NCBI GenBank assembly: GCA_965262745.1
Contig: OZ253558.1
Location: 682,001 to 746,000, forward strand
DNA from: JAJECS01 sp965262745
GTDB taxonomy: Bacteria > Chloroflexota > UBA11872
Direction of reading: 5' to 3'
DNA length: 64,000 bases
Under the pieces are notes generated by a model that did not search any database, was not told the DNA's origin, and saw nothing but the letters and a program-made list of their open reading frames with translations. A program made the translations under genes and the position numbers. Below, one piece after another: positions 1 to 7,535 of the stretch (position 1 is its first letter; every line of letters starts with the position of its first letter).

Positions 1-741
1 AGCTGGCAAAACCTAAGCGCGCATAACGCCATTTTGCCGATTGCATACTACATCTATATGCGGAATCCTGGAGAAATGTACTTGACACATCACAGGTTCC
101 AAGAAGACAGGCAGGCAATTCGTGAGTGGTTGATCCGAAGCCTCATGAAATCTGGCGTCTGGGGCAGTGGCCTGGATACGCTCCTGACTGCCCTCAGACA
201 GGTCATTAGAGAAGATGGCGACAACGCTTTTCCCGCTGTACGGATCTATTCAGAAATGGCGCGCAGGGGAAGATCGCTGGTTTTTGAGGAGGAAGAACTG
301 GAAGATTTGGTGGACATGCAATTTGGCAACAGGCTAACATGTGCCCTCCTTTCGCTGATCTTTCCATTCGTTGACTTGCGTCACCAATTCCACATCGACC
401 ACGTCTTCCCCACGTCTCGTTTCAGCGAAAGACGGCTTGCGGACGCCGGTGTTTCAGAGGATACGAGAGAAGAGTACAGATGGTGTATGAATCGACTCGC
501 TAACCTTCAGTTGCTTGAAGGTGCAGTGAACATCGAGAAGAATGCAAAGATGCCGTCGGATTGGCTGTGCGAGACATATCCCGACCCCGCTAGCAGACTG
601 GACTATCAAGAACGCCACATTCTTGGAGATATACCTGATGCGATAGTCGAGTTCGGTAGTTTCTATGACGAAAGAAGGAGGCGGGTGAAGGCAAAGATTG
701 AGCAGCTGTTAAGTAAGCACCCTTCGCATTTCAACCGATAG
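1..741 (+). CDS. DUF262/HNH (GmrSD-like) protein, C-terminal part
   Basis: The frame is open to the left window edge, so the true start lies outside and this is the C-terminal part of a longer protein. The visible part ends in an HNH-type motif, HIDHVFPTSRF (nt about 391-423), followed by NRLANLQLLEG and a conserved-looking NIEKNAKMPSDWL stretch. This layout is typical of the DUF1524-like nuclease half of DUF262 proteins, a group that includes the GmrSD type IV restriction enzymes, which cleave modified phage DNA. The NAILPIAYYIY segment near the left edge also fits DUF262 proteins. Base composition is clearly less GC-rich than the metabolic genes to the right, suggesting transfer. Its last 33 nt overlap a vapB-like frame on the other strand. 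The family call is fairly secure; specificity is unknown without the N-terminal DUF262 half. Confidence 0.7.
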   Translation, partial: SWQNLSAHNAILPIAYYIYMRNPGEMYLTHHRFQEDRQAIREWLIRSLMKSGVWGSGLDTLLTALRQVIREDGDNAFPAVRIYSEMARRGRSLVFEEEELEDLVDMQFGNRLTCALLSLIFPFVDLRHQFHIDHVFPTSRFSERRLADAGVSEDTREEYRWCMNRLANLQLLEGAVNIEKNAKMPSDWLCETYPDPASRLDYQERHILGDIPDAIVEFGSFYDERRRRVKAKIEQLLSKHPSHFNR

Positions 742-888
742 CGGTGCCGTAGGGGATGAGAGGGAGAGCGGTTCGGCAGCCAGGGTTCGCAGCGCGTAGT
801 TGAGTGCCTCGCGTTTGGTCGCGAGTCGATAGCGCCGCATCACCTCGGCGCAGGCGCGATCGTCGATGTCCACATTGGTGCGTGACAT
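709..888 (-). pseudogene. truncated orphan VapB-type antitoxin
   Basis: A 59-codon frame starts with ATG at 888. Its first roughly 42 residues (MSRTNVDIDDRACAEVMRR, then RLATKREALNYALRTLAAEPLSL) look like the ribbon-helix-helix N-terminus of the widespread VapB family. Family members normally continue with an acidic, Trp/Gly-containing toxin-binding tail. Here the tail is replaced by an unrelated short sequence, and the frame stops inside the antisense end of the HNH gene. No VapC follows. I read it as a remnant left by a recombination junction near nt 760. It could still bind DNA as a solo RHH protein. Confidence 0.55.
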
Positions 889-945
889 TCATGAACCATA
901 CCCAAGGACGCTGATCAGGGGCCTGTCACGCGGCGAGGTTTCCAC

Positions 946-1371
946 TCAGAGCGGATTGCGCCAGCGCAGGCCCGGAAAACGACCGAAGTCCATGTCGTTG
1001 GAGTGCACCTCCGCCTGGTACTCCATTGCCAAGGCCGCCAGGTGTGCGTCGGTCACCAGGTTCGCCCCTACGCCTGCAGCGGCGAGACAGCGACGGAACA
1101 GTGCGAGGTGGTCCGTGCCGGGGTTCAAGGGCGTGACGTTCGGAATGCGGAACCACTCCTCCACGTAGCTCACCGCCTGCCCCGGCGTTGCCGGCCGCTC
1201 ACGCACACTCGGGTGCGTCAGCAGCCGCACGAAGCCGGTCGCCACCACCCACGAGATCCCTACCCGCTCGGTTCCGTTCACCAACCCTTCCCACCAGCGT
1301 CGAGCCGAGTCGTGAAAGGGTGCTCCGTCGCTGTAGGCGTAAACCAGCAGGTTGAGATCGGGAACGATCAC
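946..1371 (-). CDS. vapC: PIN-domain toxin, VapC family
   Basis: 141 aa, the usual length of single-domain VapC ribonuclease toxins. The N-terminal MIVPDLNLLVYAYSD carries the first metal-binding Asp (D5). TDAHLAALA holds D108, and SNDMDFGRF supplies D126 and D128 of the acidic cluster. The mid-protein Glu of many PIN domains is not obvious; in its place is WVVATGFVRL, a pattern I associate with a VapC subgroup. It starts with GTG and overlaps the end of the upstream antitoxin by 4 nt, so the two are translationally coupled. VapC toxins cleave tRNA or rRNA when the antitoxin is degraded; the target here cannot be read from sequence. Confidence 0.85.
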   Translation of the reverse strand: MIVPDLNLLVYAYSDGAPFHDSARRWWEGLVNGTERVGISWVVATGFVRLLTHPSVRERPATPGQAVSYVEEWFRIPNVTPLNPGTDHLALFRRCLAAAGVGANLVTDAHLAALAMEYQAEVHSNDMDFGRFPGLRWRNPL

Positions 1372-1625
1372 TCGGCGTCGCGGCCGATGAACGCTTGGGT
1401 CTCCAACTCATCGTTGAGCTGATTAAGTCTTAGGTGATCAACCCCCGGCCGGAACCCGCCTCGGAGCGGCGTCACGCGAAAGACCGGTCGATCCTCGCGG
1501 ACCGCGGGCGACATTCCCCGGCGCAGCGTGTCGTTCACCACCTGCTTGAACGGCTTGCTCTGGAGTCGGGCCTGCTCACGCAGGAAGTCGGCGACATCGT
1601 CGTCCAAGGTCAGGGTAGTTCGCAT
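1368..1625 (-). CDS. vapB: ribbon-helix-helix antitoxin, VapB type
   Basis: 85 aa. The N-terminus MRTTLTLDDDVADFLREQA has the alternating beta-strand and helix pattern of a ribbon-helix-helix DNA-binding dimer (LTLDDDV). The C-terminal half, including the HLRLNQLNDELE segment, would be the toxin-embracing tail. It is the first gene of the minus-strand vapBC pair, and its stop overlaps the toxin start. A palindrome directly upstream of its start could be the autoregulatory operator. It is unrelated in sequence to the truncated VapB at 709-888, so the two come from different TA families. Confidence 0.8.
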   Translation of the reverse strand: MRTTLTLDDDVADFLREQARLQSKPFKQVVNDTLRRGMSPAVREDRPVFRVTPLRGGFRPGVDHLRLNQLNDELETQAFIGRDAE

Positions 1626-1628
1626 GGA

Positions 1629-1658
1629 GACATCATGATGTTTGAGTTAAGTGATGTC
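1629..1658 (-). promoter_or_regulatory. candidate vapBC autoregulatory operator
   Basis: Just upstream of the vapB ATG (1623-1625) lies the perfect 12-bp palindrome ACATCATGATGT (1630-1641). GACATCA (1629-1635) and TGATGTC (1652-1658) form a second inverted pair. TA operators commonly consist of such repeats close to the antitoxin start, where the VapBC complex represses its own promoter. Function is inferred from position and symmetry only. Confidence 0.4.
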
Positions 1659-1754
1659 AAGATGTTTCCATGGTCCACGTGGACGCCGTCATGTCGCCTG
1701 CGTGCCCTGACCGCTGGTGGTCTTGCCCGGTGGAGAGCCGTATCTCTGCCATTG

Positions 1755-1772
1755 TTAAGTTGATTAACTTTT
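1755..1772. promoter_or_regulatory. candidate metalloregulator box upstream of metal ABC operon
   Basis: An AT-rich pseudo-palindrome, TTAAGTTGATTAACTTTT, lies about 60 nt upstream of the binding-protein start in otherwise GC-rich DNA. Its half-sites match at 6 of 9 positions. Size and position would suit a DtxR/MntR- or Zur-type repressor site controlling metal uptake, but no regulator gene is present here and the match to any known consensus is loose. Confidence 0.3.
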
Positions 1773-1831
1773 GTATTCTCAAGATTGCTACATTATTTTG
1801 ACTTGTGCAATAATAGCTCTGGACCACGCCC

Positions 1832-2824
1832 GTGGAGACGCCACGCCTGCTGTCGAGAGCCATTCAAGCAGCGCCGGCTTGTGGGTTGCTGGCAAGCCTC
1901 ACCGTCGCCGTGCTGCTCCTGGCGGCGTGCAATGGCGGCACCGGCAATGCCGAATCCACGGGAGACCGGGTTGACGGCGGACCGCTCCGAATCGTGGCGA
2001 CGCTTGGACAAATCGCCGACGCCGTGCGCCGGGTTGGCGGTGACGCGGTGGACGTTCACGCTCTCATGGGGCCGGGCGTGGACCCGCACTTGTATCGCGC
2101 CAGCGAGAGCGACATCACGCGTCTCGAATCGGCCGACGCGGTGTTCTGGAACGGCCTGCATCTTGAAGCGGGCTTGACCGGCGTGCTGGAGCGCATGGAG
2201 GACCTGGGGATTCGGTCGGTCCGTGTGACAGACGGCATCGACCGCGCGCGGCTCCTGGCGCCGCCCGAGTTCGAAGGCGCCTACGACCCTCACGTCTGGT
2301 TCGATCTGGAGTTATGGACGGTTGTGGTCGCGAGTGTCCGGGACGGTTTGATCGCCATGGATCCCGCGCGAGAGGCGACGTATCGGGCCAACGCCGGGAC
2401 GTATATCGCGGAGATTGAAGCTCTTGACGCATATGTTCGGCAGCAGGCCGAAACGGTGCCGGCGGGAATTCGCGCGTTGGTCACTGCCCACGACGCGTTC
2501 AACTACTTCGCCCGGCGCTATGACTTCGAGGTGCGCGGCCTGCAGGGCATCAGCACCGAGAGCGAGGCAAGCACCGCCGACGTGCAGGACCTGGCGCAAT
2601 TCATCAGCGAGCGCGGCATTCGCGCGGTCTTCGTCGAGTCCTCGGTGCCCGATCAGGGCGTGCAAGCCGTCATCGAGGCCGCGGGCGCCCGCGGACACGC
2701 GGTGGTCGTTGGCGGTGAGATCTTCTCGGACGCCATGGGTGAAGCGGGCACTGCGGAGGGCACGTATCTGGGCATGGTCCGTCACAATATCGACACCATC
2801 GTCAACGGGCTGATGGGCCCATGA
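1832..2824 (+). CDS. metal ABC transporter substrate-binding lipoprotein (TroA/ZnuA family)
   Basis: 330 aa periplasmic-type metal-binding lipoprotein that delivers Zn2+ or Mn2+ to the permease encoded downstream. A hydrophobic signal ends in a lipobox, LLLAAC, with the lipidated Cys at residue 33. Candidate metal ligands are His86 (DPHLY), His154 (DPHVW), His220 (VTAHDAF) and Asp300 (EIFSD). Their spacing resembles the His-His-His-Asp site of TroA-like proteins. The His-rich loop of classical ZnuA is absent. Start is a GTG at 1832; no better start precedes the signal peptide. The stop overlaps the ATPase start (ATGA). Zn versus Mn cannot be settled from sequence. Confidence 0.88.
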   Translation: METPRLLSRAIQAAPACGLLASLTVAVLLLAACNGGTGNAESTGDRVDGGPLRIVATLGQIADAVRRVGGDAVDVHALMGPGVDPHLYRASESDITRLESADAVFWNGLHLEAGLTGVLERMEDLGIRSVRVTDGIDRARLLAPPEFEGAYDPHVWFDLELWTVVVASVRDGLIAMDPAREATYRANAGTYIAEIEALDAYVRQQAETVPAGIRALVTAHDAFNYFARRYDFEVRGLQGISTESEASTADVQDLAQFISERGIRAVFVESSVPDQGVQAVIEAAGARGHAVVVGGEIFSDAMGEAGTAEGTYLGMVRHNIDTIVNGLMGP

Positions 2825-3636
2825 CAGCGTCTGCCGCGCATCGGCCGGTCAAGAGCGCTGCGAGTGCGGCCGAGCCACTAGCCGTAGAGGCGACGGACGT
2901 CACGCTTGCCTACCACCAGCGACCGGCGCTGTGGGACGTGGACCTCGAGGTTCCCCGCGGCGTGTTGATGGCCATCGTCGGGCCCAACGGCGCCGGCAAG
3001 ACGACGCTGCTGCGGACCATCCTCGGCCTGCTCCGGCCGGCGGCGGGGCGCGTGCGAATTCTGGGGCGGCCGTATCGCCAACAGCGCCAACTGGTGGCCT
3101 ACGTGCCCCAGCGCAGCAGCGTGGATTGGGACTTCCCCACGACGGTGCTCGACGTGGTCACCATGGGGACCTATGGCCGGTTGGGCTGGGTTCGCCGACC
3201 CGGCGCCGCAGAACATGGGCGGTCGCTGGCTGCCCTGGAGCAGGTGGGCATGGCGGCCTACGCCGACCGGCAAATCAGCCAGCTCTCCGGCGGACAGCAA
3301 CAGCGCGTGTTCCTTGCCCGCGCGCTGGTCCAAGACGCCGAGGTCTATCTCATGGACGAACCCTTCCAGGGCGTGGACGCAACAACCGAGCGGGCGATCG
3401 TGAGCCTCCTGCGCACCCTGCGCTCTGAGGGCAAGACGGTGGTGGCGGTTCACCACGACCTGCAAACGGTGGACGAGTATTTCGATTGGGTGATGCTGCT
3501 CAATGTGCGCCGTATCGCGGCCGGGCCGGTTGCGGAGGTGTTCACCGAGGAGAACTTGCGGCTGACCTATGGCGGGCGAGTGTCGGGGATCGGCGGCGCG
3601 CACTCGAACGGCGCCAGACCCACATCGGCGTCATGA
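2821..3636 (+). CDS. metal ABC transporter ATP-binding protein
   Basis: 271 aa ATPase of the metal uptake operon. Walker A is GPNGAGKTT (residues 54-62), the ABC signature is LSGGQQQR (155-162), Walker B is VYLMDEP (175-181), and the H-loop is in VAVHHDL (about 211). The motif AYVPQRSSVDWDFPTTVLDVV is typical of the ZnuC/MntB/TroB subfamily (quoted piecewise: AYVPQRSS, then DWDFPTTV). The start codon overlaps the previous stop by ATGA, so translation is coupled. Two permease genes follow. Confidence 0.93.
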   Translation: MTASAAHRPVKSAASAAEPLAVEATDVTLAYHQRPALWDVDLEVPRGVLMAIVGPNGAGKTTLLRTILGLLRPAAGRVRILGRPYRQQRQLVAYVPQRSSVDWDFPTTVLDVVTMGTYGRLGWVRRPGAAEHGRSLAALEQVGMAAYADRQISQLSGGQQQRVFLARALVQDAEVYLMDEPFQGVDATTERAIVSLLRTLRSEGKTVVAVHHDLQTVDEYFDWVMLLNVRRIAAGPVAEVFTEENLRLTYGGRVSGIGGAHSNGARPTSAS

Positions 3637-3671
3637 CCACTCGACGCCGGCGCGGCTGACGGCCCGAACCA

Positions 3672-4805
3672 ATGGAGGTCCTCAGCGACCTGCTGTTCGA
3701 CTACACGCTTCGCACCGTCGCGCTTGGCTCGGCGGCGCTGGGCATCGTGAGCGGTGCGGTCGGCGCCTTTGCCGTGCTGCGGCGGCAGGCGCTCCTGGGC
3801 GACGCCATGTCCCACGCCGCGCTCCCCGGCGTCGCGCTCGCGTTCCTGATCACTGGCAGCCGGGCGCCGCTGGTGCTCATGATTGGGGCGGCGCTGGCTG
3901 GATGGCTGGCGGCGCTTGCCATCGTCGGCATCATTCGGACCTCGCGGGTGAAATCCGATGCCGCCATGGCGCTGATCCTCAGCGTGTTCTTCGGTGCGGG
4001 GCTCGTCGTCCTGACGTTCATCCAACGTCAACCGGCGGCGGGCAAGGCCGGACTGGACCGCTATCTCTTCGGCCAAGCGGCGGCCCTGCTCGAGAACGAC
4101 GTGATCACGATGGCGGCCGTAGGCGCCATCGCCGTGCTGGCGTTGCTCGTGCTTTGGAAGGAATTCAAGCTCCTGAGCTTCAACCCCGACTTCGCAGCGA
4201 CGTTGGGTTATCCCGTCCGACGGCTGGACGTGCTGCTGACGAGCCTGCTGGTCATCGCGATCGTGGTGGGACTCAAGACTGTCGGCGTCGTTCTCATGAG
4301 CGCCATGGTCGTCGCCCCCGGCGCCGCGGCGCGCCAGTGGACCGACCGCCTCGGCGTCATGGTGATCCTCTCGGCCGTGCTCGGGGCGACCGCCGGCGTG
4401 GCCGGATCGGTCATCAGCACGACGGCGCATATCGCCACCGGACCTACCATCGTGCTGGTCGCGATGGGCATCGTGGCCGTATCGCTGCTGTTCGCTCCGA
4501 GCCGCGGCGTCGCCTGGGTGCGCCTTCGCGCGTGGCGTCGCCGCCGACTGCTGTCCTTTGAGGCTGTCCTTGCGGACCTTGCGGCGCTCTCGGCGCAGCA
4601 TGCAGATGAAGCCGATCATCCGCACTCCGTGGAGGCGCTCTACGCCGTTCGGGGTCGGGCGGGAGTTGACCGCGCGCTGGCGGCGCTTGCCGCGCAAGGG
4701 CTGGCGCGCCGCGATATGGGGGACGCGTGGATTCTGACCGACGCAGGCCGCGCTGAGGCCGCGCGAGCAGCGCGCCTGCGCATGGTTCCCGAGGGCCTCC
4801 CGTGA
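3672..4805 (+). CDS. metal ABC transporter permease 1 (TroC/ZnuB family) with C-terminal winged-helix-like extension
   Basis: 377 aa ABC-3 family permease. About eight hydrophobic segments occupy residues 1-280, including the conserved RRQALLGDAMSHAALPG and KTVGVVLMSAMVVAPGAAAR stretches that couple to the ATPase and line the metal path. After LLFAPSRG the last roughly 90 residues are cytosolic and basic, then a compact alpha/beta region (HSVEALYAV, VDRALAALAAQGLARRD, WILTDAGR) resembling a winged-helix domain as in MarR/DtxR-type folds. Similar tails are known in TroC-like permeases. The stop overlaps the next permease (GTGA). Confidence 0.88.
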   Translation: MEVLSDLLFDYTLRTVALGSAALGIVSGAVGAFAVLRRQALLGDAMSHAALPGVALAFLITGSRAPLVLMIGAALAGWLAALAIVGIIRTSRVKSDAAMALILSVFFGAGLVVLTFIQRQPAAGKAGLDRYLFGQAAALLENDVITMAAVGAIAVLALLVLWKEFKLLSFNPDFAATLGYPVRRLDVLLTSLLVIAIVVGLKTVGVVLMSAMVVAPGAAARQWTDRLGVMVILSAVLGATAGVAGSVISTTAHIATGPTIVLVAMGIVAVSLLFAPSRGVAWVRLRAWRRRRLLSFEAVLADLAALSAQHADEADHPHSVEALYAVRGRAGVDRALAALAAQGLARRDMGDAWILTDAGRAEAARAARLRMVPEGLP

Positions 4806-5911
4806 CGCCGGCGCAGCTCGAGGTTCAGATCGTCGCGGCGGTTGTGGCCGCCGCGTGTGCGGTTCCGGGAACCTTTCTCATGCTGCGCCGCATGTCCATG
4901 ATGAGCGACGCCATCAGCCACACGGTCCTGTTGGGGATCGTCCTGGCCTTCTTCATCGTGGCCGATCTGCGGTCACCGCTGCTCATCGCCGGCGCGGCGA
5001 TCGTCGGCCTGGTGACGGTCGCGCTGGTGGAGGTCGTCAATCGCACCGGACTAGTGCGAGAAGACACCGCGATTGGGCTGGTGTTTCCAGCCCTGTTTTC
5101 GATTGCCGTGATTCTCATCTCGGCCGTGGCGGGCGACGTGCATCTGGACAGCGACGCCGTGCTGCTGGGCGAGATTGCCTTCGCCCCGTTCAACCGCTTC
5201 GCGCCATTCGGCGTGGACCTTGGACCCGTCGCGCTCTGGGTGATGGGAGGCATCCTGCTCATCAACGTGATCGTCGGGAGCGTGTTCTACAAGGAGCTCA
5301 AGCTCGCCACGTTTGATGCCGGGCTGGCGACCGCTCTTGGGTTCTCGCCTGCGCTGATGCACTACGGTCTGATGGGGCTTGTCTCGGTGACGGCCGTGGG
5401 GGCATTCGACACGGTGGGCAGCATCCTGGTGGTGGCGCTGATGATAGGGCCACCGGCGGCCGCGTACCTGCTGACCGACCGGCTGCCGCGCATGCTGGGC
5501 CTGAGCGTGGCCATCGGGGCCGCCTGCGCCATTGGCGGCTACTGGCTGGCGCGGGCGCTCGACGCCAACATCGCCGGCGCCATGGCGACGGTTGTCGGCA
5601 TGGTGTTCGCCGTGGTTTTGCTGCTGGCGCCCGAGCGCGGGCTGCTGGTGACGGCTCGGCGGCGGCGGCGCCAGCGCTGGGAGTTTGCCCGGCAGATGCT
5701 GCTGATTCACTTGGCGACCCACGAGGGCACGCCCGCCGCCGTGGAGGAAAGCCGAATCGACCATATGCAGCGGCACATGCGCTGGGCGCCCGACTTTGCC
5801 GAACGCGTGGTGCAGTCGGCCGCCAATCGCGGGCTCGTCACGCACGATGCGGAGCGTCTGTATCTGACGAGCTCCGGACGCGATGCCGCGCGCGTCGCGT
5901 TCGTTTCGTAG
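4802..5911 (+). CDS. metal ABC transporter permease 2 (TroD/ZnuB family) with C-terminal winged-helix-like extension
   Basis: 369 aa, paralogous to the preceding permease: same RRMSMMSDAISHTVLLG and FDTVGSILVVALMIGPPAAA motifs, about eight membrane segments, then a cytosolic C-terminal extension ending in RGLVTHDAERLYLTSSGRD. The winged-helix-like tail is a separate copy of that seen in permease 1. Two different permease subunits in one operon match TroCD/MntCD heterodimers rather than the single ZnuB. Start is GTG, coupled to the upstream stop. Last gene of the metal operon. Confidence 0.88.
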   Translation: MTPAQLEVQIVAAVVAAACAVPGTFLMLRRMSMMSDAISHTVLLGIVLAFFIVADLRSPLLIAGAAIVGLVTVALVEVVNRTGLVREDTAIGLVFPALFSIAVILISAVAGDVHLDSDAVLLGEIAFAPFNRFAPFGVDLGPVALWVMGGILLINVIVGSVFYKELKLATFDAGLATALGFSPALMHYGLMGLVSVTAVGAFDTVGSILVVALMIGPPAAAYLLTDRLPRMLGLSVAIGAACAIGGYWLARALDANIAGAMATVVGMVFAVVLLLAPERGLLVTARRRRRQRWEFARQMLLIHLATHEGTPAAVEESRIDHMQRHMRWAPDFAERVVQSAANRGLVTHDAERLYLTSSGRDAARVAFVS

Positions 5912-5939
5912 GGCGCACCCGCCCCAGGACCAAGCAGCA

Positions 5940-7535
5940 ATGCCCGGATCTCCAGAGCACTCTCAGAGAAGCACCAATCAAGCGCCGTCCGGGGCATCGG
6001 AGCGGGCGGATGTTGTCATCCTCGGTGGAACGCCCGGAGGTATTGCGGCCGCCGTTGCCGCGGCGCGCCTCGGACGTTCGGTTCTACTCATCGAATACCA
6101 CCGCCACATCGGCGGTATGGCGGCCAGCGGACTGGGCAAGAGCGACATCGAGCATCGCTCGCTTATCGGCGGGCTCTTCCGCGAGTTCACCGAGCGCGTG
6201 CTTGCCACGTACGTCGACCGCTACGGCGCCGACTCGAACAACGTGCGTCTTTGTGCTCACGGCTACTACTACGAGCCGTCAGTGGCCGAAGCGGTTTTCG
6301 AGGCGATGGTCGGCGAACAGCCCGGCATCGGCGTGCGCCGCGGCGCGCGTCTGGCATCGGTCGAACGCGCTGGCGAGTCGGTGACCGCGATCGAAATCGT
6401 TGACCGGCACACGGGCGCCCCGACCACGGTTCACGGCCGCGTGTTCATCGACGCCACGTACGAAGGGGACCTGTACGCAGCCGCGGGCGCTGCCTACCGC
6501 TTGGGTAGGGAATCGCGCGACGCCTTCGACGAGCCGCACGCTGGGCTCGTGTATTACGACTACCAGGAGGGCGCATTTCTTCCCGGCACAACCGGCGCCG
6601 CGGACGCATGGCTGCCGGCCTACACCTACCGCCTGTGCCTGACGACGGACCCGCGAAATGCCTACCGGCTTACCGAGCCGCCGCCCGGCTACGACCGCGG
6701 GGAGTTTCTCGGGTACTTCGACGATCTTGCCGCCGGACGGCTCGGCGGGCCGAAGACGCTGAAGCCCGGGCGCGGCTACAACCCCGCCCACTTCGACACG
6801 CTGATGCGCGCGCTGTCGGTGACCGACATTCCAAACCGGAAAACGGACGTGAACATCAACCCGCGTCCGCTGGCATTCCCGTTTCCCGAGGAGAACGAGG
6901 GCTATATTGAGGGCGACGATGCAACCCGGCAGCGGATATGCCTGCGCCACCGCGACCTGTCGCTGGGACTGCTGTGGTTTCTACAGAACGACGCCCAGGT
7001 CCCAGTCGCGCACCGCGAAATTGCACGCGGGTATCACTTGCCGCTGGACGAATTCACCGACAACGAGCACTTTCCGTTCCAACTCTATGTACGCGAGGGC
7101 CGCCGGCTCGTCGGCAAATACACCTTGACCGAGCACGATATGACCACAGGTCGCTGCCGGCATGCCGATGCCATTGCGGTGGGCGAGTTTCCAATCGACA
7201 GCTTCCCGTGCCGCAAGCGCCAGCCGACCGACACGCATGTGCTCGAAGGCTACCTGGGCATGCTCGACAGACTCACGCGGCCGTACGAGATCCCGTATCG
7301 CATCATGATTCCGCGGGACGTCGAGAACGTGATCGTTCCGGTCGCCGCTTCCACCACGCACGTGGCTTATTCATCGATCCGCCTGGAGCCGACCTGGATG
7401 GCGCTCGGCCAAGCGGCTGGTGCGGCGGCGCACCTCGCGTTGCGCCACGACGTAACCCCGCGCCACGTCCCGATGGACCAGCTCCAACGCATCCTGGTCG
7501 GTCAGGGACAGGTCGTTGAGCACCGGGATCCTTAA
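5940..7535 (+). CDS. FAD-dependent oxidoreductase (FAD_oxidored family)
   Basis: About 531 aa from the ATG at 5940, chosen because the dinucleotide-binding strand begins about 25 residues later and an earlier start would lie inside the permease gene. The Rossmann motif is VVILGGTPGGIAAAVAAARLG, a GxGxxG variant with Thr-Pro in the loop. It is followed by LIEYHRHIGGMAASGLGKSD, in which Glu would bind ribose. The C-terminal part (NVIVPVAASTTHVAYSSIR, then WMALGQAAGAAA) closes the FAD site. This layout matches the FAD_oxidored proteins often found in polysaccharide or secondary-metabolite degradation loci. Substrate unknown. A propeller gene overlaps its 3' end by 20 nt. Confidence 0.8.
   Translation: MPGSPEHSQRSTNQAPSGASERADVVILGGTPGGIAAAVAAARLGRSVLLIEYHRHIGGMAASGLGKSDIEHRSLIGGLFREFTERVLATYVDRYGADSNNVRLCAHGYYYEPSVAEAVFEAMVGEQPGIGVRRGARLASVERAGESVTAIEIVDRHTGAPTTVHGRVFIDATYEGDLYAAAGAAYRLGRESRDAFDEPHAGLVYYDYQEGAFLPGTTGAADAWLPAYTYRLCLTTDPRNAYRLTEPPPGYDRGEFLGYFDDLAAGRLGGPKTLKPGRGYNPAHFDTLMRALSVTDIPNRKTDVNINPRPLAFPFPEENEGYIEGDDATRQRICLRHRDLSLGLLWFLQNDAQVPVAHREIARGYHLPLDEFTDNEHFPFQLYVREGRRLVGKYTLTEHDMTTGRCRHADAIAVGEFPIDSFPCRKRQPTDTHVLEGYLGMLDRLTRPYEIPYRIMIPRDVENVIVPVAASTTHVAYSSIRLEPTWMALGQAAGAAAHLALRHDVTPRHVPMDQLQRILVGQGQVVEHRDP

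Noticed and set aside
3567..4697. Minus-strand frame opposite metal permease 1
   Set aside because: Arg/His/Gln-rich low-complexity sequence, antisense to a gene with clear permease motifs.
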